Shown: positions 1-11,778 of the stretch, piece after piece | How the letters are laid out: every line of letters begins with the position of its first letter | Position numbering within the stretch: the first letter of the stretch is position 1 | Made by a program: the position numbers and the translations under genes | Source of the DNA: Amblyornis subalaris | Lineage: Eukaryota; Chordata; Aves; Passeriformes; Ptilonorhynchidae | NCBI GenBank assembly: GCA_018881555.1 | Contig: JACAXG010000060.1 | Coordinates: 2,666,001 to 2,730,000, forward strand | Direction of reading: 5' to 3' | DNA length: 64,000 bases | Notes under the pieces: model-generated | Databases searched by the model: none | What the model saw: only the letters and a program-made list of their open reading frames with translations | Told to the model about the DNA's origin: nothing

Positions 1-2307
1 CTAATCAAACATATTCGATTAAGCTACCTGACAATGGATGCATTTTTTAAGCTGCAGTCAAAAGTATTGCATTTGTTTTAAAAACCAACCAATCAACAAA
101 AAAACCCAAAAACCCACCTCCCCAGAGGTACTCCAGCAAATAAGCTAGGTTCCCCTTCCCTCTCCTCAACCTGCCCAAAGAAAAAAAAAGAAAAAAAAAA
201 AAAACGCACAAGAGGAATGTATTCCAAGCTTTTCTTAAGAAAATAAACAAAAGAGAAAATAAGGGGAGGGAATTAACTGACAAAATTGATATTTTTTAAA
301 CTTGAATCTTCATTAAAGCTGTTTTGTTCTGAGTTTTCCTCATGAACTTTCTTCTGTTACAAAAGTGGTCAAAAATGACATTTCTAAGAGTTCTGCTTTA
401 CTTTGAAGCTGTATCTTAAATTGAAGGGTTCTGAATCTAGGCTGTTTCTATTTGAAACATTACCTAGAAAAATTATATGTTTCATCTGGAGAAAAGCTTT
501 AGAGGCTTATTTGAATTCATGCTACCCAGACTTGATCCTCTTTTGGTTTCAAGAGCATCCCCAAAGGTGCATCCATGAGCCAGATGCAAATTCTACCTCT
601 GTCTAAAATGTAATCTTAAAACTTACTCTTTAAACTTTCCTTAGAGACTCTTCCTTTAGTTTATGATATATATAAATGAGTAATCTGAACATCTACATGA
701 AGACTAAAAAAAGCAAAACTCTCTCAAGTTACTTCTCTAAGCAGGGGCAGAGTTCAGGGAAGCCTCTTGGGCTCTTGGTTACTTTTTTTTTATTGCTCAA
801 GCTGTAAAGCAGAAATAGCTAATTACTTAAAGACCAAAGAACCTTTAAAAAACAGATATCTATAACCACCTTATTAGCATAAAAATAAAATATTTTTCAA
901 GACATAGTATCTTGGAAACTCTGATAAAAACATTAAGATTTTCTCTTTCCACCAATATTCAAACAAATTCTTAGCCCTTAATTGCCTGAACTATTTTTAG
1001 ACTAATACCATTTGCACATCTTGGAAAACAACTTCAGGACTGAATCTTCACCATCTGGGAACTGCAAATTCTACCTGATAAACGTCTGTAAGGAGAAACA
1101 AAAATACAGGTTCTCCAAGTATTTAACACTTACAGAGAAATTTACTTCCTTCTGGGAGCCCGATATGTCAATTAAATCCATACAGACTACAAGCATCAAA
1201 CCATGTTGTTATATTTTATTTTTTAATGAAGAGTATGGTTTTCAAAAAGACAGCACACTGAAATTCCTTAAGAATTGTCTTAAACTTATGGATTGGAGTA
1301 TATGAAGTATGAATGTTATTAAGAGAGGGTTAGGCAGCACACAGCCACACAGCTTGATCTTCAGGTCTGTTTCCATCATTTTTCATTCAGATCTGAATCA
1401 CTTTTAAATTTGAGAGTTGAGTAAAATAAATATTTCTATATTCAAAAGTATGAGTGAGCAAAACTAAATATTTAGACTCCTCCTCATCAATACAACAAAA
1501 AATAGCAAGGGCGGCAATTTATTAATTATACCTGCTCAGTAATGGAAATGGAAGTGGTGCTAATTTGGTGGGTTGAATTTTATTAAGACAAATTCCAATT
1601 ACAACATATGGAAGCCTTTTTCAATACAAATATACTCATTCAGGGCAAAGTTCACTAACGTAGAAGGTTCCATTACAACAGCACTGTAATATTTGCTAAC
1701 CATATTTCAAGAAGAAGCCTAAAGTCAGAGGGGGTCACCTAGAGCCCCCTTCACGCAGCAAGAGAAGGAAATACAAATGTTAGCATTTGTTTCAAAAGAA
1801 CAAAGGCTTAAAGTCTGTAAATTCTGCACTAGGATTCAGTTCTTAAAATACCTCTATTGTTGTCCTGGTTTGTGTTTGGTCTCCACACTACCACAAATNG
1901 GCATTTTTTCAAAACTGTTATATAGACCGTCATTACTTGCTAAAAATGTCCAGAATTCTGGTAAGGGATTCCTTGGCCCTACTCAGAGTTGGGTTTTGCA
2001 TAGCAGCAGAAGGGTGATTTTCCTGCCTGCTGTCACATCCCAAATATTTTGGAGTTTCTGGCTGTACCACCACTGCTCCAGAGCAGTCATGTGCACTGGA
2101 GAACACAGTGATTCTTTCTTTTACCTACACCCATTGCCAGGCTGCTGAACACAGCTGTGAACAGAGCTCTTAACACATATGGGATTTCCTTCTTTGAACT
2201 ATTTTTGGTATTATTCTAATGCAAGTTCCCTAACATTTTTATGCATATCAATGCTGCATGTACAAGCATTTTTAAGATTTCAAAGGTTTCCATGATATCA
2301 TCCTTAC
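1..2307 (-). other. DISC1: Part of DISC1 intron 10
   Basis: AT-rich, non-coding sequence after exon 10. I searched the minus strand for the next DISC1 exon (human residues around 682 onward, with a Trp-Glu-Ala-Asp motif) and did not find it, so intron 10 continues beyond the window. A broken poly-A tract lies at 180-204. The small open frames at 47-283, 403-606, 1012-1305 and 1777-2148 match nothing I know. Confidence 0.85.
2302..2307 (-). promoter_or_regulatory. DISC1: Splice donor of exon 10
   Basis: The minus strand reads AG|GTAAGG. In frame, the split AG codon followed by the intron reads AGG TAA, an immediate stop if the intron is retained. Confidence 0.88.
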
Positions 2308-2368
2308 CTATGTAGTTTATCCTCCAGAATCTCCATGTACTTCTCAGCATTTTCTTTTACACTGGTCA
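2308..2368 (-). CDS. DISC1: DISC1 internal exon equivalent to human exon 10
   Basis: This 61-nt exon is too short for ORF finding and was found by looking for the DISC1 sequence that follows exon 9. On the minus strand the acceptor is TTTTGCAG (CAG at 2371-2369), with a branch-point-like CTAAC about 20 nt upstream (2392-2388). The donor is AG|GTAAGG (intron starts at 2307). It enters in phase 1: the final G of exon 9 plus TG makes a Val codon. It leaves in phase 2 with AG. The 19 complete codons read T-S-V-K-E-N-A-E-K-Y-M-E-I-L-E-D-K-L-H. Human residues 662-680 share TSVKEN, KYME and KL, with the same length. The last split codon would be Ser or Arg; human has Ser. This is the end of the central coiled-coil region. 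The matching phase, two canonical splice sites and gap-free alignment make the call strong despite the short length. Confidence 0.93.
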
Positions 2369-2400
2369 CTGCAAAATGAAGGTCAAAGTTAGGTAATAGT
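2369..2400 (-). promoter_or_regulatory. DISC1: Splice acceptor and branch-point region of exon 10
   Basis: The minus strand has a T-rich stretch ending TTTTGCAG. A CTAAC motif (2392-2388) is well placed as a branch point, with its A about 20 nt from the acceptor. Confidence 0.8.
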
Positions 2401-3250
2401 ATAACTGTACAGTTTTGTGGGGGTTTTCTTTTTTTAAACCAACTCATCTCTTACCCACGTATTTTATACATATCAGTTAGGAATAAGAATTCCATTAATG
2501 TTTTTCACATTCAAATTACAGTGTGGGTGTCTTCTCTCTTTTTTTCTTGAAAGTCTATTGTATATATATTATAATAATATACCTATAATAAATGCATTAA
2601 CCTCTTAGTTGTGCCAGAAAAATGGTGAGACTAACAAAGACACACTTTGTAGAAGTTTCTTCTTGACAAAATAAAAAACAAACAAACAAAACCAGTAACA
2701 ACAACAAAAAAAAATGCAAAAAAGAAATCATTCCACTAAAGAAGAAACATTACCCACACAGCTAGGTCCTCCTTTTTACCTTTAGGAGAAGAAAGCTAGC
2801 CTAACAAATGCATCAGTCAATGCACAACAGTCCCTTAAATTGTTATCAATCTTGTATCAAACTTTTTCTGATAAAACCAAAACACTATAGAATGCGAAGA
2901 AATACTGCTCAAGATCATTATGAAATTTAGGTTGAGGTTTTCTGTGGTTTGGTGTCTGGGGGGATAGTTATGTGTTTGTTTGTAAANTTCAGACCTAGAT
3001 ATTGTCTGAATCCCTACGACTTCTTCACCCAGAAGAAACTCCAAAAGACTACTTACCATAACACACAAAAAGAATGCTGTTCTTTTGAAAGACCATTGGT
3101 ACTTTATCAATGGTACAAATAGGGAGAAGGTAAACNTCCTTCACGAAAATGGAGGCTTTTAGATAATAACCATTTTCACATTATGACAACTTTTTTTTCC
3201 CCTCCGTAACAGCTGTTTGCCAAGTCCAAGTCTAGTAGGACTGTAAATAA

Positions 3251-3790
3251 CAGAATCACAGAATCAATTGGGTTGGAAAAGACCTTTGAGATCATCAAGT
3301 CCAACGTCGGACTGAGCACCAACATGTCACTAGACCACGGCACTGAGTGCCACATTCAGTCTTTTCTTAAAGACCTCCACAGGTGGTGACTCCACCACCT
3401 CCCTGGGCAGCCCATCCCAATGTCCAAACACTCCTTCTGTGAAGAAATTCTGCCTAATGTCCATCCCAAACCTCTCCTGGTTCAGCTTAAGACTGTGTCC
3501 TCTTGTTCTATCACTGGTTGCCTGGGAGAAGAGATCGAACTCCACCTGGCTAAAACCTCCTCTCAGGGAGTTGTGGAGTGATAAGGTCTCCTCTGAACCT
3601 CCTTTTCTCCAGGCTAAACACCCACAGCTCCCTCAGCTGCTCCTCATAGGACTTGTGTTCTAGACCCTTCAGCAGCCTCGTTGCCCTTCTCTGGACATGC
3701 TCGAGCATCTCAACGTTCTTCCTGAATTGAGGGGCCAAGAACTGGACACAGTACTCAAGGTGCAGCCTAACCAGTGCCAAGTACAGTTGG
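3251..3790 (-). mobile_element. CR1 LINE 3' end, 5'-truncated
   Basis: The minus strand carries the 3' end of a chicken-repeat-1 non-LTR retrotransposon. It starts inside the reverse-transcriptase ORF, then has the 3' UTR and a tail of octamer units. The tail is seen on the plus strand as two CAGAATCA units at 3251-3266. The minus-strand frame from about 3790 to 3550 keeps typical CR1 C-terminal motifs (ALVR-HLEYC, VQRRAT, LLKGLEH, SLEKRR-RGDLI). The 5' edge is approximate: between 3790 and 3876 the similarity fades. The copy is truncated and cannot move by itself. It lies in the sense direction of DISC1. Confidence 0.93.
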
Positions 3791-6547
3791 TCTCTTAAAT
3801 TCTTAACCGACTGTACATCAGATATATATTTTATATGAAGATGCATCCTCCGGAGCATCACTGTTTTTATAGTCAAAACTTGCTACATGAATCAGGTACC
3901 CTCTGAATTTACCCACTTATCTCCCCTATCTTCCCTACAATAGGATGCCTCCAAGCACAGCTTACACGTGTCAAGTGCTTCATGTATTTCTCACTTCTGC
4001 TTTTGTGTTNGTTGGGTTTTTTCCTTCACAAAGTAGAATGTAACACACTAAAGCCTAACCTGACAACTCAGCATTAGCCAAATCAGCTGTGCTAAAGTTT
4101 AGTTCACACACACAGAGGAGTTCACTGAGGAATTACCATTAGCAGCAAGCATCAGGGTCAATGTAACATCAACTGTCTGCAGAAGGTGATGTTCACCAGG
4201 TCATGCAGCAGTCACACATCACTGAAGCTGTCTGCAGTGCAATAGCAAGCATAGGGCACATTTTGCAAAGTTGATTTACCTTTTGGTTGGGGATTTTTTG
4301 TGTTGTTTTGCTTATTTTATGAGTTTATTGGATTAGCAAACAAAAAAAACTGAAACAAACAAAAATCCCAAACTCACCACAGTCCCAGTAGTCTGGAAGC
4401 AGGATTCTGCAATATTATATTGTACACAGACAACCGCATTAGTTCATACATTCACAAGCCCAACTAATCATTAGAAGAGNGCTGGCGGATGTTATGCAAA
4501 AGGGTTTTTAAGGATTTCTGCAATGGCTCTGGAGACTAAATAACTTTCCCTAGCTTGTAGCAGTTCTGTAACAACTACAGGGCTTATTAAAAGCTCTCAG
4601 TTTCCTTACCATGCTTTTATTCCTACACTTCCTTGTGGTACTGCAGAGAGCCCGCAAGACGGCAAGTCTTCCTTTAATGACACACTACAGCTTTATATAA
4701 ATGGCCACCACTTCTTCCAAACTCCCTATCCATCAATCCCCAAATGCGCTGACCTGAGGCCCAGTGCATGCTTTGATAGCAAATAGCTTCAAGGTGTACG
4801 GGTGCTGTACTTCTCCTTCTCTTGCCATTGTCACAGTGTCCTTCAACATGAGCTGTTACAACTCAGGGGCTTATTCTTTTGGATAATAAAGTCAGTAGAT
4901 ATTATTAATTTTTGGAGAGGGATGAGAAGAGGTGGAGAATCTGTTTCACACTCACTTTGTTTCTAACCGATATAGTGACTTCTTACGTTACATGAAAGAT
5001 AAACCTTGCTTTCAATTTCTCCTGCTGTGCTTGTCACTTTTTAATTGGGTTTGATCTGATAGAGTAATTCGCACTTTCACAGTTCAGTCCTGCCCCTACA
5101 TGCAATTTTACAATGCCCTTGAAGCACACAGCTTAATATATCAGCACTATTCAATGACAAAAAGTAATGGACAAGAATACACCACTAGTCAAAAGTAGGT
5201 CAGCAAAAAGCTAACACTCATTTGGAAATCACCTCACATCACTAAACCCTACTCTCTCCTGTCAAACGTTTTAACTACATTAAAAGAAATGCAAACTTTG
5301 CTGCTGAAAGAGAAAGCTCCCCGGACTAGCTTTGTCTCCTTGCCTTCTTCTCCGTGTAATTGGAAAAGCTGTGACCTGGAGATTTTGCTGGAAGGAAAAC
5401 ACATCTTAAAAATCTGATTAAGGTTACTTCCCTTGCAACAAACTGCAGACAGCCCGGCAACAAATACAGAAATACTTTCAGCCTTTTAAATCATCCGTTG
5501 AAATAGAAGAAAAGCAACAGATTAGCAGATTTTTTGTTCTAATTTAATGAATCTATTCACCATCACTTCAAAGCAAAAAAAATGCAAACAGGAAACCATG
5601 TGTGCCTTCAATCTGGCCAAGAAAGTCCTAGATGACAGAGAAAAAAAAGAAATAATAATTTATGAGATTTTTTTTCTGCATGCCAAATGGTTTATTTTTA
5701 AGCAAATGGGGTTTCCTTTTTCGATTTACATGCTTAGCTTACGTTGGCCTTGGAGGGGGTTATTAAAATTAAAAAGTATAAATTCTCTACTAAAATAAAG
5801 AAGTAGAAATACTCACAGAAGATCAGACANCAGGTTATTTTCTAAGACTAAAAATAAACTTTTCTTGTGAAGTCTTAATTGAAGAAAAGTGAGTCAGCAT
5901 TTCTTTCCCTTATTTTATCTTGAATTTTTCTTCCTCCTTACAGCAGGAAAGTCCAGTCTTGGAGTCAGTCCTGGTCAGACAGAACTGAGGAGCAGCAGTG
6001 AGCTACTGTGGTGGCCTTTTAGTTGCTACAGAATGTAAATCTGCCATTTTAGAAGATGCATAAATATCTTTCAATAATTAACCTACATAGTGTTCTTTTA
6101 AAATAACATCACATGTCATTTCTCATCTGAAAGCAGCCCCAGTGGGGTAATGCTATTTCTATTACTTACAGAAATTATTTGAGCCTGCACATGATAGTGT
6201 ATCATCACTTTTATTCTTTGGTTTCTTATTCTTTATCCTCAAACATTGAGCTTAAAAAGACCTACATACTATGAGACATACTTTGGATTCTATGATCAAT
6301 ATTTTCTAAAACTTTATAAAGCCTGAGTATCCAACTGGAGACACCTTGAACCCAGTGTTCATGTGGATGCTTGGCAACTCAGAAGAATAAGTCTTTAAAA
6401 TTGAATTAGGGACTTAAAAAAATGGTAGTCAATACCGTGGTAGTTTTCACAGGTCTGTAGTTCTCTACCAGACAAGTCATCCACTGAGTCCCAGAGATAT
6501 AAAGTCCAAAGTTAATTTTTTGCCTTCCATCCTAGAAGGTATTATTT

Positions 6548-6594
6548 CCTTTTTTTTTTTGCCTTTTTTTCTTTTTCTTTTTTTTTTTTTTTTT
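6548..6594 (+). repeat. Long polypyrimidine (T-rich) tract
   Basis: T-runs interrupted by GCC and single C's, about 47 nt. On the minus strand, the transcribed sense, it reads as an A-rich tract, so it is not a pyrimidine tract for DISC1 splicing. Such tracts can be slippage-prone. Confidence 0.9.
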
Positions 6595-9500
6595 CTGGAT
6601 ACACAGTGTGGATGAATAGCGACACATATTTGTACACAAAATTAAAGGTAGTAAGAGCTGGGATGGCTCCTAGACCAACACCCAGCATGAAAAGAACTGC
6701 CAGACATTACCTGCATGCACAACAAGCCTGAAGCCTACAAAATTAGCCTTTCTGATCCACATGCATTACATTCTTTCAAATATTTTANTAGTCAGGTAGG
6801 GCAAAACTCCCACTGGCTTCAATGAGATTTTTGCCTGACTTAAGGATCTAGGATGAGATTTGTCTCTTAAGAATGATATAAAAATAAAAATAATTGTATG
6901 GACATGCATTAATCCACCTGGGGCAAACTCTAAGGACAGAATTAGGTGTGAACAAGGCTGACGTTGTTTGTCCTGTCACTATTCTTTTTTTTAAATGTAG
7001 AAATTGTTATTAATGCTAAGGGAAAAGTGAAAGCAGAAAATGATTCTATGAAAATGATTCTGATCTTTTCTGCCATGGAAGAATTACTACATTAGTGTGT
7101 GAAGTTGGGGTCTGAAAAACTGAAGAACAGCCTTGATATATTTAAAGGTTCACTTGAAAAGACAGTCAAACTTCAGAGATGACATCTCACTGCCCACCTA
7201 CATGTCAAGACAATTTATCAAGCTCCAGTAACAGGATTTTGGATTACAGAATGGTAAGGAATTTTGCATCCTGCAGACAGACAGGGGAAAACCCCAAAGG
7301 ACAAGTTCTGTGTTAAGAACAATGGCCTCTCTCCAGTGCATTGCTCCCAACGAACTCAAGTAGAAAGAACAGAAAAGGCCAGGATTAAATGGACAAAAAT
7401 AAGTGCCTTAGTAAAAAAGTGCAAATACTCAAAAAAGGCAAACGAAATTCTATGCTGGTTCCCTGACAGTCCTCCAGTAATGAAGTAAATACCAAGATAT
7501 GTAGTTACTACCTGTCTCTTCCAGTAATCATGGTTTGTTCTAAGAAATGTGCTAATTCTCTAAATATCACTGCAGAACAGCACAAAATCAGCCTGAGGAA
7601 ATTACTGCCACTAGAGAAGAGGTGGCCAAAATTTAGGAGTCCAAATGGATTGGCTGTTCTGCAAATAGAAACACTACAAAAAGCTGAACTAGAAAGACAA
7701 AAATTGGTACTGAACATCTAAGAAATGAAAGCCAGACATTTAANGACATAACCCAATCTCACCTGATGGAGTTGAAAATATTCTCTGCCTAATTGGAGAT
7801 GATTCCCTAACTCAGTCACAAGGTTTATCCCTCCTGGCCTGGAGAACAGGATACAGCCCTGCCACACAAATGGAAAGCTGTGCTTTGCAGCAGCATACCA
7901 TGGCAGGCAGTTCAGCAACAGCAATTCTGCTGGGACTGAGGTCTGTGAATGCAGCAGGGCTGTACTATGCAGGGCTGTTAGACAGTCTCAGTCCCTCTGG
8001 GTGGAAAAGAGCCTGCAACAGCAGCTGGGTAATTCGGTAATGTTGATATAATCATAATCCCATCCCACAAGAGAAAAGGGGGCTTTCAGGGATCCATTGT
8101 CAAATGCTACTCCACTGCTTTCAGAGCTCTCAGAGGGATGCAGTATGTTGTATCTTGTCCATANGAAAATTTCCATCAGAATCACTTGCCTCTCCAGCAC
8201 TAGACAGTCAACTGCTCTGACACCATAGGGCAACTCCTCTGATACACAGAAGCAAACAATTAAAGGTTCTATCTGGAGCATCACTGTCTTAAAATACTTT
8301 TCTCACTCTTGCATTTAAAATCTTATAGTATACTTCCACTTTATTACCTCTAACTTTGAAAAAATATGGGAAGTAATAGAAATATATGAAGAGTAATAGA
8401 GAAATGCAGAACATAGGACAGCATACCATTTTGCCACTAATGCTGCACTGAAACAGGAAAAAACTGAAAGTACGGTGTGAACAACTCGCCTTCCTCAGGA
8501 AGTTCCCTTTGGAGCTGTGGATACAGAAGGTCTACTGTTCAGTTTCTCCCAAACATTGGTACATCCTGAACAGGAGGAAGCATAGTGTAACCTCTAGACA
8601 TGCTGGGAATGGGTGGGCACTGCAAGCCCAGGAGAACCAGCTTCCTCTCTGCAGGAGATCACATAAAGGCCAAGTACCAGTTCGTTTGGAAAGATGGCAG
8701 TATTTTACACGTAGCAGAAGTCAGCAAAGAAAATGCTCCTTCTGCTTGTGTCAAAGTTCTCAGCATATCTACAGATGGCTTAATTTGTAGACCTTGGTGC
8801 AACAATGATTTTGAGCCTGCAATAAGATAAGTGGCACCTTGCCTTTGATGTAAAAAAATTGCAGCTAAACATAGACAGCATACAGAAAATACTGATTTTA
8901 ACAGAGAAGCCACATTCTGCTCTCAAGTTAGATGTCAAGGCAGATATAAGGTATGGAAAATCTCAGAATGAACAGAAGTTTGACAAAGAAATAAAAAACA
9001 GAAAATAGATCTTACAAAGAGAAATGACAGGAGGCGTCAGCAGCTCTGCCTATAAGAACTGACAATTCTCTCTGAGCAAGGCATAAAGGATTTGCATAGG
9101 TGACAGAGAGCAGGGGAAAACCACCCAGCATAAAAAGGCGCATTTGAGAAACAGACGTTCCCAGAATTTGCCTCCCAAACCTTCTTTATTGTATGCAGTA
9201 CTTTTCATCCAAAGAGACAGGTGACCCTTCAAGTTCTGTGATGATTAAATTGCCTAAGTTCAAGAAAATTACCATACTTTCACATGGTTTCTGAGCTTCT
9301 TTCAATTTTCTGTAAAATTTGTCAAACCTGACANAGGTATTCCTCCCATGCTACACGTGGGAGATAGGCAGAAGGAGGTAAATTACTTTCAGTAAATAAT
9401 CTACCTTAAAAAAAAAATCAGCTGAAATTTTATGCATTGTTTTATTATGCAGTATCAAAGGAAGCATGATTCTAAATCAAAGGGGTGGTAGGTGAGATGT

Positions 9501-10473
9501 TGGCCCAGCAGCCACCAGAGCACATAATTACATGACAAAAGACCTGCCTTGATACTTTAAGAGACTAATAAAGTGTAGGGANGGTTACAAACGTAATAGC
9601 ACAAAACCACCCACCTGTCCAGCCCCAGGTCTGGAAGCATCCTCCTGCCTTCCAACTTCTCTCCTGCACATANCACCTCTGCAGTAACCACAGTCTAGGT
9701 GCAGATCCCCTATCACAGGTTTGGTTACTTTTCCACAAATGATTCAAAAACTACAAATGATTGGAGTGCACCAAATGGAATTTTAAAATGGCTGTAGAAA
9801 GCCCAGGAGAAAACCATTCCTACTTCATGTGTTTGGTACTGGATGACAACATTCTTACTTCAGGGAAATCTGAGCTCAAACCAAATTCTGTCTCTGCTTT
9901 ACCCTGCTGACATAAATAAGCCAACTTGCCCCAGAATGGTTTTCTTTATTGCAGACAGGTTTAACTTTAGTTAAAATTAATTAAGATGTGGATCCATGCA
10001 CAATTTTTAGCTGCAGAGTGACTGCATAGTACCACTTCTGGAAGAATGCTGGAGATCTGCAGTGATAACATCCTCTGGGGATGGAGGCTCCTGAATTCTA
10101 TGGGACAGTGAGGGTTGAGTTTTACTCTCCCATTCCATCACGTGCATAGGACCATCCTGCTTTGCTTGCTTCTCTGCAGCCACTGGAATCATTGTTTACA
10201 TTTTGTTACACAGTAATTTATTAACCTGTTTTAGTATTGAAAGTATGATGTCTTTTCCAAAAACCATGAGAAAAGTTTCCTTTCACTTTCCATTCCTGTT
10301 TCTCTTCCATTCTTTACTAAGGAATTGGGGAGAAACAAAGGGGAAGGCAGAGGTATCAGAGAGCAATCTGCTTACATTTTCTTCACATTTTCTCTTACCT
10401 GTTTTTTCTCTCTGTCTGTTTGCCACCTATTACTTCAATTCTCTGCTGACCATCTGTTTAGACCCCCTGCTCC

Positions 10474-10513
10474 AAAAAAAAAAAAAATATATATCTCTTT
10501 TTTTTTTTTTTTT
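10474..10513. repeat. A14 - TATATAT - T16 inverted repeat
   Basis: A run of 14 A (10474-10487), an AT-alternating spacer with TCTC, then a run of 16 T (10498-10513). In RNA or single-stranded DNA it can fold into a perfect A-T stem. It is a simple-sequence feature rather than a terminator. Confidence 0.9.
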
Positions 10514-11636
10514 GTTCTTACAAAGCAAACCCTAAACATCAAGGAGAGCCATGTGTCCAGCTTGCCCTCTGTAGATTGTCAGCAGTCACAAGACATCATC
10601 TGGAAATCATTACACACCCCAACAAGGCAACCAGACTCAACATGTGCAAAGGCACCAGAAGAGTTCAGACTTGTTACTCGAATTGCCACAAGTTTTTCCT
10701 GGAAGTAAGATTTATTTTAACACTGTTAGATAAGATAAAAAGACCCAGAATGAGCCCTTTATATAGCTATCCAAGACAAACAACAGAGAACAATTAAGGC
10801 TTTATGCAGGGGCTAAGCTCCATGACAATAACTGACAACACCTAATGCCTACGTTATGAAAAGCAGGAACAGGTCAAACATTTTTGTCTGAGGAGACAAA
10901 CTATAAAACAAGTGAAATCACAATTCAATTTTTGGCTTAAGAGGATACTTTACAGCTAATATGAATGATCCATAGACCACTGGACACATGTCACAGCCAT
11001 TCAACAACATCGAGGCTTCTAAAATACACAGTAGCTGGTTTCAGGTGGCTGTTCTGCTGNACTTTCAAGTATTCAGTATTACACCTAATGCTTTAGTACC
11101 TAAATTGCAACTAAAAAATTATATTAAATTACTAACCCACTTTGGCTTTTCAATTTAAGGTCACAAAGGAAAGATGATCAAAGATTTCTCCGAATCACTC
11201 TAACCCCTCCAGGAATTTTTTTCTAAAAGGACTCTGCAAAATTTCATCCTAGTCTTAATACTGCTGATTATTTTTTCCCTATCTCAACATGCTTGCTAGT
11301 CAGGTCATACAAATTAGCAAGAAACCAGGCACCTACAGAGAGACAGTCCTTAGTCATAGGGTAGAATATATTTTTACTTCAACAAATACAACTATTTAAT
11401 GCAGAATATGTTTGTGCTCAAAACTTCTTTACAGAACAAAAAACACAGCACTATAGCACAGTAAAAAAAAAAAATTAAAAAAAAAAGGAATTTGCTCCCA
11501 AATGCTGCTGTAAAATCCAGTTACTAAAAGAGATTAAAGGGAGAGCAGAATACAAGCATTAGAGCTTTGAAAAGAAAAAAAAATTGCTAAAAAAAACCAA
11601 CGTTACCACTGACAAAGGAAAATCACAAACGCTTAC

Positions 11637-11778
11637 CTTCATAGTAGAACAAAATTGCTACTAAGACATCAGTCCTTCAGATTATTTTAAAGAAAGCAAA
11701 TAGGAGCTTCATAGTAGAACAAAATTGCTACTAAGACATCAGTCCTTCAGATTATTTTAAAGAAAGCAAATAGGAGCT
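11637..11778. repeat. Exact 70-bp tandem duplication
   Basis: Bases 11637-11708 and 11707-11778 are identical over 72 positions at a period of 70. The unit contains CATAGTAGAACAAAATTGC and GACATCAGTCCTTCAG. Zero divergence means a recent duplication, a polymorphism, or an assembly error that counted one unit twice. It matches no known repeat family. Confidence 0.95.

Noticed and set aside
3550..3876. 108-codon minus-strand frame as a gene
   Set aside because: It is the CR1 ORF2 C-terminus (HLEYC, VQRRAT, RGDLI motifs), not a host gene.
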